Positions 9,953 to 20,200 of a stretch of 47,587 nucleotides of DNA are shown piece after piece. Position numbers and translations under genes: made by a program. Within the stretch, counting starts at the first letter, position 1. Each line of letters begins with the position of its first letter. Below the pieces are notes generated by a model. It had not been told where the DNA came from. It saw nothing but the letters and a program-made list of their open reading frames with translations, and searched no databases. Origin of the DNA: Jaenimonas drosophilae (lineage: Eukaryota > Euglenozoa > Kinetoplastea > Trypanosomatida > Trypanosomatidae); the NCBI GenBank assembly GCA_030849065.1, contig JASAON010001527.1, positions 1 to 47,587 of the forward strand. Reading direction: 5' to 3'.

Positions 9953-10937
9953 AATTCATTAGCTCCAGGATGTGAATACGATGACTATCATCTTTTCATT
10001 TGTACATGCTGCCGACTTTGGTGTTTTTGCCTTCCACCACCCTGAGTGACCCCCCCTACCCTTCTTACTGAGCTGCTCCCTTGATGCAGTGAAGTGCGAA
10101 ATTGCTGAGCTTCGCTACCCTCGCAATCAAGCACACAGGCACGACTGCCTTTTGCGTCGAAAACGTTTTCTGTGTTTCTCGCCCCGCTCGTGGTACAGAA
10201 TTGTTTCTACATCCTGCACAATTGGCAGGCCAAACAGAAAACTTTGGGTGCTCTTCAGATGCTGTACCGTTCAGATGCAGTGGACTCAACGACCCGATCT
10301 GTTTTCCTCTCTCCCCTTCCTATGAGGGGGGATGCTGAGCCCCTGTGGGCTCACCATGGGGGAATATATTGTGTTGTTTTTTACTCTCGTCGCTGACGCT
10401 GACACCGTCGTTCTGACGTTACTGGTGCCGTTGCTTGATTCCTGTTTTGCTGAACTCCGCTGTGGAGCGCACAATTGGTCGCGTGTATACACAGAATGAC
10501 ATACTTTTTTTTTACCAGGAACCTCTCTGACGGTGGGAAACACCGCTAACAACTGCCTACAATAGGAAGGGGAGTTTTGAGGCGGAGCTTTCAGCCTCTG
10601 TGAAATCTACCTAACTGGAGTGCACCACACACCTGACCGACACAACCGGTTGGGACAGGAGAGATCCGCTTCTCGTCAATAACGAAACTCAACCAGATAT
10701 AAACCAAGCTGCTACTCTGCTGCGCGCAGAAGGAGCCTCATTTTTTTCTCGTGCTCACTCAGGGATCTCTCTTCATGCCTTTTCAGTAGTTAGACCACAT
10801 GTGGTCACCGTAATACCTTGAAATGTAGCCTCTCACTGCGAGGGGAAAATTTGTGGAAGTGCCTCCCTCTCACCACCTGCAGGCGCTTGCTGCCTGCGCC
10901 GTGAACGTGTGTAGCTGACCCCTCTTCAGAGTCTTCA

Positions 10938-10978
10938 ACTCCCTGTTTTCACTTCTTCTTCTTCGTTTCTTCTCACAG
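10938..10978 (+). promoter_or_regulatory. Spliced-leader acceptor of giant kinase
   Basis: The tract CCCTGTTTTC..TTCTTCTTCTTCGTTTCTTCTCACAG ends with AG at 10977-10978. The next 280 nt to the start codon at 11259 contain no ATG, although ATGs occur just upstream (10774, 10799, 10823). Confidence 0.7.
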
Positions 10979-11151
10979 TAAGGGAAAGAAATTACGCGCA
11001 ACGTGTACTACGCGTTAGCACAACGCATTGCACATCGCCTTCTACTAGTAGTAGTACCATTCGCTATACTCGTGCTTTTTCGGTCCCAGAGGAACTTGGA
11101 CACATAGAACAGCTTTGCAGCGAACTAAGCATCCTGCTGCTGGACCGGATA

Positions 11152-11170
11152 GATCTCTCATTGAGAGATC
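11152..11170. repeat. Short palindrome in kinase 5' UTR
   Basis: GATCTCTCA (11152-11160) and TGAGAGATC (11162-11170) are reverse complements around a single T, 88 nt before the start codon. It could form a small hairpin in the leader mRNA; the central pairs would have to open to make a loop. Confidence 0.5.
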
Positions 11171-11258
11171 ATCATTGCATCCTGCGCTTTATCTCCACTC
11201 TCCGTCAACGTGACCGAAACGTAAATCACGTCATTCATTATAGCGCTGGCTCCTCCTC

Positions 11259-14200
11259 ATGGACGGCCCCCGTCCTGCTGCGGCAGCAGAAGGGCCGGTT
11301 CGGCGCCAAAAGGCCAGTCGAAGCAGCAGCAGTGGAAGCTCAAGCAGCTCTGAAAAAGACATTTTCTCCACTGCTGTAGTCATCTCTCGGCAAGGAGATG
11401 TAGTACCAGCACCCCAACGAGAGCAGAACTCTCGACATCATACTCCTCACCGCCAACGTGTAGCGGTACAGAGCAGTACCGGAACCACATCGGTGATCGC
11501 CACAGTCAGTAGTAGTCGTCACGCCAAACGGGAGCACGGCAGAAAAACATTCGCTTCTTCTCAACTAGGTGGTGGAAGCACGATTGTCCGCGGCCCCCCG
11601 CTGGACCCCGTCACAGCTCACAGCTCTCCAACAAAACCCAGCGCGCCGTCCTCTCCGTCGTGGAGCAACTTGAATGAAAAATCTCCAGCAGGGGGCTCGG
11701 CGGGGGACTTGGTTGGCTTCTCCATGGTGGATGCAGCCTCTTCCATGACAACGTCGCGCGCAACAGACGATCCAGAAAGTGGTCTTCCCTCTGTGGCTCA
11801 TCATCACCACACCAAAGGGAGCGGCCATCATCACTCCCACCGTCATCGTGGTCGCCACGTACCACATCATTCACCCGATGAACCTCCTTCACATCACTCC
11901 CACGCGGACGGCGACCAACACCCCCTAGCAGATTGGTCAGCGCAAACACATGAGGATGGTGAAGCGAGTAGCAAAGACACTGCTGTGGCCAACACACATC
12001 CACGCACTGACTCCTCCGGAGGCACAATCTTCGCCGCAACCCCTAAGGATCCAGCTCCCATCTTTCTCCGGAAGGAAGACCGGAAGGCTTGCATCCTGGA
12101 TGACTCCAGCAGCATGACCGATGAGGCCTACGTGGAGCACCACAAGCTACATCATGTTATTGCTAATCTCAGTGCAGCCTTACTGAAGCAGCGACCAGAG
12201 GACCACGTGGCCTTCTCGTTGGAGTGGCTGAAGCGCCACGCACGCGCCACGAGTGCTCAAAAGTCACGACATCAAAGCACTCGCTCACGACGCAGAGCTG
12301 CTGATGACCCAGACAGTGGAAAGAAATTGGAGGACGTCAACGCGACGAGCATTCGTCGAATGCGGCGTAGGCGGGTCAATGGTGGAGATGCCCGAGGATC
12401 ATCGAGCCGCGTCGTCTCGGCAAAAAGCTCACAACTTCCAAGCCGTCGCCACTCCTTCCACGTCACGGAGAGTGCTACAGGACCGAGCTGCTACTCCATT
12501 CAGGAGGGTAGCCAGTGTGCGCCAGACCGTTCCTTTATGTTCTCGCTTTCCGCTCAACCACTGGAGAACTCATCCGCCCCACCCACTGGAAGCAGTGGCA
12601 TTGGCAGCCCCAACACCAAGAGCGTGCCAGCTGACATGCCTCCCCAACTGCTTAGTTCCCCTGCTTCTTCGGTCGCCACCTCTCTTGCACGACAGACCAC
12701 CCCGACAACGTCGATGGGTGGCGGAGACTTGGGTGCAACCATGACCATCAGCGCTGACCTCTCTTCATTGAGCTCAGGTGCAGCGTGCACCAACTCACTC
12801 CCCCCGACTGAGTCTCCAGTGGGTTCGCGCGGCAAAGAGAGCCTCATTCTGCCTACCCCAGCAATCGAGGTATCCACAGGGGAGTTGCAGGTGAGCTTAT
12901 CCTCATCCAAGACGAGCACCATCGGCATCTTGCGAACAAGCGCCCCCGTTGCCGGGTCAGATTCTGTGTCAGGGAAACCATCCCCAGTGAAGCCTGTGAC
13001 GACGGAGGGTGAGAGTGGGGAAGGTGACGAGGGGGAGGGGGAGGACGATGAATGGGCAGGCATGGCACAATTTCAGCCTGTCATCAGCATTGACGAAATG
13101 ACGAAGGAGGTGGTTGATCACCGCAGCTTTGTGTCTCCAAACACCTCCACCGGAGCCTCACGTCGCCCCGCTGGCGGCGGATTTGCCTTCCCTACACAGG
13201 GCCCTCTTCTCTCCAACTTGGTACCACCCACAGCCCCAGCCTCCACCTCATCGCTGCGGCCACTCGCCAACGTTCGTGGCGCCACAACCAATGCAAGCAG
13301 CTCACAGATTGCAGCGGTGATTGTTCCGAGCACAAATACTACAGCGGGTCTTGCCACGCCCAACACCTCCAGCCCCTCCTTCCAGTCACCTGCAGTCGCT
13401 CCGCGCAACACAACCTTCCCAACCGGCGTTAAGCCTGCGGCAAACAACCGTGTCAGTCTCAATACAATGGCCAGCACAGCCGCAGCAGCCGCGGAGAAGA
13501 GTATCAACACCTCCATTGGTGCTGTGCGCACCTCCTCCGCGAGTACCATCTCGAAGGGCAACAACCAATCGTTCTTGGCGTCTCTGGCCAATCCCATGTC
13601 CCCGACTTACTCCGCAGGCGTCAACGTCAGCGCCGATCTCGCGGGGCTGTCGGAGTCACTCCGTGCAATGACGGATGTACGTGGAGGCTTGAAGGTTGAT
13701 GGAAAGTCCGTCTTGGGTAGATCCGGAGAGGAAAATTCCGGAAGCCCCACGGGGGTACCGCCGTCACTACGGCCAGATGTAAGCAAAAGTGAGGCTTCGT
13801 CGTCGCACGCACCGGCAAGCCCGCCTCCAGTGGTGACCGTCACGCGATCCACGACACTCGATGATCGCAGCATCCATCTCTCCACAAAAGATGGGGTTGG
13901 AGCGACCCTGGAGGGTGGCTATCGCTGCCCTTGTGCGGCAGCTCCCACAGCAACGCCGACGCCTGTGAAGCGAACCATTGTCTGTGACTCTACATCCTCC
14001 TGCTTGTCTGCTCAGGTTCACGCCGATGTGGTGAATCGCCTATACCAAATGATCAGCGAGCTTCCCCCGAGTAAGCACGCCGCCACAACCGTCTTTTTAG
14101 AGGGTCTTCTTGCTACTCGATCTGCATCTGCCCCTGAGTCATCCCTGTCAAGCAGCAACTCGACGAGCGGCGTCGCGGGGGTTCGACGTGAAGCGCTCCA

Positions 14201-17200
14201 CGCCTCCACCCACAATGCCGCCGCTCTGCTCCGAGCTGCTGGAGATGCTACGGGTGATGTGGATCCAGACATTAGTGGGGACGAGGATGCGGATCTCCAA
14301 ATGTGGCAGCCCATGGTTGCATCCCCCGTCCACGGCAACAAGACTGGTCATGGAGCAATTGGCTACGATGGAGGAGCACCCCTTGTGGGCATCGTCAGTG
14401 CTGGTGCCAAGGGTGGAGGTGATGCAAGTCACAGCCCATCTGTGGAAGCCATCGTGAAGGATGCCCTGAGTCAGAGCGTCTTGAAGACGCTACCATCGAC
14501 GCACCGTCCCGACGCTGGAGGTCATGCGAACTTGGTGAACTCGCCCACCACGAGTACCTCCATGCGTCTCATGCCCACCACGAACCCGGTCACAGCACGG
14601 GAAGATTGCACCCCTCTTCATGCAGACCCTGTTGTTGTCACGAACGTGGATGCGCTGAGCGGCAACCGCGACCCCCTCTCGGCCGCCACGTCAGAAGACG
14701 CCTCACCTCAATCCGTGTCCAAGATGGAGACCGCCGTCTTCGAGGTGGCCTCTGATGGCTCAGCTGCTGCAGCCAAGCTGGCACGCTCTACACGTGACTC
14801 ACCCGTTGTCGTTGGCAGCCCCTCTCCTGTGGAACAGAGCAGTGACAGCGAGCATGAGCTGGGGATGTTGAGCAGTGCGACGCAGGAGTTTGATGTAAAA
14901 GGTGAAAGTGACTTGATTCCATCTGGTCCACCACCGAAGTCTCCATCGCAGCACCAAGCAGCACGATCACAGAAGCACTCATCACGACGCCGTCGCAGAC
15001 GCCACTCCCGCTCGCGCGAAGCCACGGAGCGCGTAACACACGCCAATGGATCAAGCCACAACAGCTTCCCCGTCACCTTATCCGCCCCTTCAGATGATGG
15101 CGAAGACTGGGATGAGTGGCAGCCCACCGACCGAAGTAACAGCGAGGTGCCACATGACGCAGGTCCCTTGGGTTCTAGCTATCCATCCCATGCACCTACC
15201 CTCCTCCCACTTCACTCAACCATGATCCTATCAACGACCAGCGCCAACTCATCCACAATGGATCTCCCCCAAATCACATGCACCACCGAGGCTCTTTCGG
15301 ATACAGAAGGTGCACATGTCACAGGTGAGGATCCATCCGACTTCCCACTCTCTCTTCCCGTCAAACGACGCAGTTACTCACGCGGGAGCACTCCAGTATC
15401 TCCATGTGCGGATGGGGAGACCTCCTCCACACGCCACAAGCGACGCCGGCGTCACAATCCTAACAAGTCCGCCATGGACGATGACCTGCACTCGTCACCA
15501 CATCGCCGGGTTTCCCACCGGATCTCACTTCCACGTGGCTTCAGCTCCCTATTCTACCGCAGTAAAGGACGTGGCGAACGACGTGGAAGTCTCCTGGATG
15601 CGGAATCTCCCCAGACGAGCTTCATTCAAGAGCGTGGTGACAGCACCATACCACTCAACGTACCCAACTCCAAGGATTCGATGGATGACGGTTCAATGGC
15701 AGAGAACTCTCCGTTCCAGATGCTCTCGGCTGAGCGCCGCCAACGACGCGATGGGGAGGCCTCCCCCACAAGTGATTCTATCCTGCATCAGTTTCAGAAG
15801 CGCGTGCTACACCCCAACACCGCACCTGTGGTTATTGCCATCTCCCAATTTTCCACCCAGGAACACCTCTTTGTGGATGAGGTGGTGGTACTCCGCCGGG
15901 CGTTGCGGACCATTCAGCCCTTTTCCTCCATGGATGATACGCTGCGGGAGATGGTCATGCGCTCCATGACTCGACGGGTCTGTCACTTGGGTGAACTGGT
16001 CTCACAGCAGGATGGGCCACCTTCTGTGGAAGTCGGAGTGGTTGTATCTGGAACGCTCTCCGTCCTGCGTGATGGTGTTGTGTCTGGAACCATAACCGAT
16101 GGCCAATGTGTAGGCTCAACAGAGCTCTCGCAAAGCACTGAATGCCAGGAAACCATTCGTGTGGAACAAGGATCGGCTGTACTGTACATGATTAGCCACA
16201 ACTACCTGGAGACGCTGCTTCTCTTGGAGAAGGATGTACGACGTTTCTTCTTCCTGCAGTACATCTGCAGGGATGGGCTCCTTCAACGTCTGCCATCTTC
16301 TACAAAGGTGCACCTCGCCGATTCTTTTCGCGTGGCGCAGGTGAGTGCTGGTGATTCCATCGTGGTCCAAGGAGCCACAGTGGATAGCTTCTTCTTTGTT
16401 CTCTCTGGGGAGGCTACGGTGACGGCACCACAACATTTTCTTGCTCAGGCTGAGTCCCCACCGATGGGCTCGGAGAAGAGCAGCACCTCGCACATGGGCG
16501 ACCACCCTGTCTACTCACACTCATCCATTCTTCGCACCCCATCCACCTCCCACACACCGCCGTCCTTGGTGACGAGGGACTCCCTCCACCACCGCACGTG
16601 TGGTCAGACCATTGGTGAGGTGGAGATGTGCTTTGGCTACCCAAGTCTCCTGACCATCGTGGCCACAACCGACGTGGTGGTTGCGCGGCTGAGTCGTCTG
16701 TACTTTAACATGATGGTTGGGCCTCAAGGAGCAGAGGCATTGCGGATGGCGATTGCATGTAGCTCAATCTATAACCACCTTGACTGCATCGCCCCAAAGG
16801 AGCTGCGTTTGGAGCTCCTTCGCAAACGACGCGGTGCAGGTCAACGCCGTCATTCTGCCAATGCCACTACCCGACCAGGTATCGGTGTGCTGCCCAATAC
16901 CATTCTTCGGCAAAGTGCTTCCGTATCTGGCTTAGGTGCGCTCTCGAGCTACGGCGCATCGGATCGAACGGCCTCCAGCACCAGGCTGAATGGTGGACGG
17001 GGAGGCCCGAGCTCCTCGCGCTGCCGCACACTTTCACCTGGCGTGACACTTCCACCATCCAAGGCAACGGAGGAGATGAATGCAGCAGCCTCGGTGACGG
17101 ATCTGGACCGTCTCAGCACCGCACCGCACCCGCATTCCGTACATCGCCGATCCACCCTTCACCGCACGATCCGTGCATCGGACATGCCTGGAGCGAGCCA

Positions 17201-20200
17201 TGGTGCATTGGCGGCCACAAAGAACGGGGGCGCCAACATTGGTTGGAAACACGTCAGCACAGAAGGAGAAATTGTCTTCTCGGGTAGTCGCAACCTGTAC
17301 CGGTTCCCCGCGCATGCCCTTCGTACCAACAACAGCATCATGATTGCAGTGGTGGTGGATGGCACCATCATTCGTTGGAACTCTATTGCACAACGGGTGA
17401 CTGGCTATGCCCCCTTCGAAGTGATTGGCCAGAGCATATTTGATCTACTATCCAACGAGGACCACAAAACGAGGATGCGGGAAGTGCTGGCGACGGCGAA
17501 GCGGTACGCGGGCAATTGGGATGACTACATTGTGGAAAAGCTCGAGAGGCAACACATCTTCAGCTTCCGCCAGAATATGGATCTCTATCAGGTGGGTCTG
17601 GCGCTGAGCATCATTCCTTCCAACTCCGCAGCGTCGGCAGAGGTGGTGCTTCTCTTTGGGCGTGCAGCAAAGTACCGCGCCGCAAGCAACTACGCCGCCG
17701 ATGTAGCCCGATGGCTAGATGACTCTCTGAAGCCGCAGCTACGCCACTTCCAGCGTAGTGTGGCACAACTGGAGCTCAATGATTGGCTTGTTACTCCAGA
17801 TGATGCGATGCGTCTACGTGGACACCTCGACGCCTGTCTTGCCATGGTCAACCAGTTTTCCCAGTTTTCTCTCCTCAATATGGAAACCGTCAATGAATCG
17901 TGGCGTCCATTGCGTCTTCCGGTGCTGATGCAGAAATTCACCGTGGAAGCCTGCAGCCTGGCTCAGAACGCCAACTGCACCTTCTACTGCAATGCGGAGG
18001 AGGTGACGCCCAGGAAGGAGATCTTCATGGATGTGGCTCGTGTGCTTTCTGTGCTCCGAATGCTGGTGACGGATGCCATCGACTCCTCCACCCGAGACGG
18101 AGGACGCTCCGTGGCGATTGAGCTCCACGTCACCTCACTTCGTCCGGGTGACACGGACAGCCGGGCTTCACGGGGTTTGACTGCATCCACTCCGGCCCCA
18201 TCTTCACCTGAGCCAGGCTCCACTGAGGCCTTTGACTTACCTGGGGCTGTGCGGAAACCTACTGGCTTTGCAGCGGCAGCTGACGCACCCGCCTCACCCC
18301 CCTTGGGGCCGCAGCCAATTGTCAATCCCACCACACACGCAGAGAACGTGGCAACCGTCACGCAGTTGGAGAAGGAGGTCAATGGCACACTGCGTCAAAT
18401 CACTGACCTTTCACTGCGTCGTATCCGCTTCGAGATGCGTGACAACGGGCCGTCCATCCGTGACTTTGCCAACGGCACCGGTCCTTCCTCTCCCGACATC
18501 CTAGTGGATGGCTTCACGGACACAGTGGTAGCCTCGCTGCCGCCTCCTGCTCCGCTCACCTCCCCCGTTGGGTCGGACTCGTCAGCGATCATGATGCCAG
18601 TAGGCGTGGCGTCATCGAAGCCCACCCAGCCGCCTGCACGCTCACAGCGTGGAATGAATCTGGCGCATGTGGAGCAATTGGTTTCTTCCATGGGCGGAAC
18701 CTTTTATGGCTTTACACGCCCCGAGGTGGATGGCAATATCATCCGAATGGAGCTACCTCTGCTCCTTGTACCTGGTGGATCATCGGCACCTATCGAGGAA
18801 TCGCCAGAAGAAGATGAGGAGGAGCTCAATCAGACCGCCGGCGGGCCGAATAAGGGCCGCACCTTCACCGTCATCCTCGCCGATAGCAACCGAATGCAGC
18901 AGAATCAGCTCTGTCAGGTTTTGTGGGCCCGTCAGCACGCCGTGGTGCCGGTGAAATCCTACAAGGAACTAAGACGTAAGATGGAAGCCAACACGGCAGA
19001 TATCTTGATTGTGGACCCTCTGCAGCTCATCATCACTGCCGAGGACCATGCGGAGCTACAGGGAGTGGATCCCTTTGATGATATCCGTGACCGTTCTAGT
19101 CGTATGGTTCTCGTTGTTCTTGCAGGCACCGACTTGACGGACTGGCGTATTCAGAAACTGTTGGACCGTAACGCGGTGATTGAACTGCCGAAGCAGCAGG
19201 GCTCCGGCGCATTGGTGCACATTGCCATGCAGGAAGCCGAGCGCATGGTGACAGAGATGCGTGAAGAGGAAGAGCGTATCGATTTACTTCGCCGCGCCTT
19301 CTCCAACTCCGCCGCGGAGGGCCGCCACAAGATTGGCCGCCTTCTCGGTCGCGGTGCATTTGGAGAGGTGTACGAAGTCGAGGACACTCTCACTGGAGGT
19401 CGTCTAGCCATGAAGCGCATGAAGCTGAAGGATGGGGTCCTGGCAGACACCATGGTTCAAGAAATCCTTGCCATGACCTCCTTGCAGCATGAAAACATCA
19501 TTCACTACTTCTACTGTGAGAAAGAAAGCGACTCACAGCTTCGACTATACATGGAGCTAGCTTCGGGTGGCACCTTGCGCGATACCATTCGCCAACGTGG
19601 AGGAGTCGGTCTCCCCTTTGACGACATTGTCCATCACTTGACAGACATTTGCCGTGGTCTTGCCTACGTGCACTCACAGCATTACGTACATGCGGATCTG
19701 AAGAGCGCAAACCTACTTCTTGGAACACGTGGACGAACGAAAATTGGTGATTTTGGTACCGCCAAGCGACTCCGTCCGCGGGAACAGCTCTACGCAATGG
19801 CTGGCACACCGCAGTACATGGCGCCGGAAGTCCTCAATGCGGATGCCGACCTGATGTTGGGCTACGACTACAAGGCAGATATCTGGTCACTCGGATGCAT
19901 CGTCATGGAGATGGCCACAGGCAACCCACCATTTGCCCATTTAGACCGTACTCACGGTATGGGGATGATCAAGTACCTCAGTGAGCTCACCGACGCACCG
20001 GATCTCTCCTGTCTCAAGACAGGCAATCAGCTGATTTATAAGTTTGTGAAGGCCTGCCTGCAGGTGGACCCTCATCAACGTCCGAGCGCGCAGGATTTGC
20101 TTCACTTGGATATTCTTCAAGGAGCTGTCTGTAGCAACCGTGCGGAGTGCAATGTCAAGCGAGCGGCAATGTTGTACACGCTCAATAAGTACGCTGCGAT

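Larger units (their letters stand above)
8791..10937. other. Long intergenic region / 3' UTR
   Basis: Between the myristoylated-protein gene and the leader of the giant kinase I see no secure gene. ATG density is ordinary, unlike the leader at 2170-4995. It holds a perfect 11-bp inverted repeat at 9702-9725 and a doubtful 72-residue ORF at 9734-9952. Most is probably the 3' UTR of the preceding gene, an unusually long one. Confidence 0.55.

Noticed and set aside
12554..13597. Long minus-strand frames (169 and 159 residues) opposite the giant kinase
   Set aside because: They are shadows of the GC-balanced Ser/Thr/Pro/Ala-rich coding frame; no minus-strand acceptor or family match.
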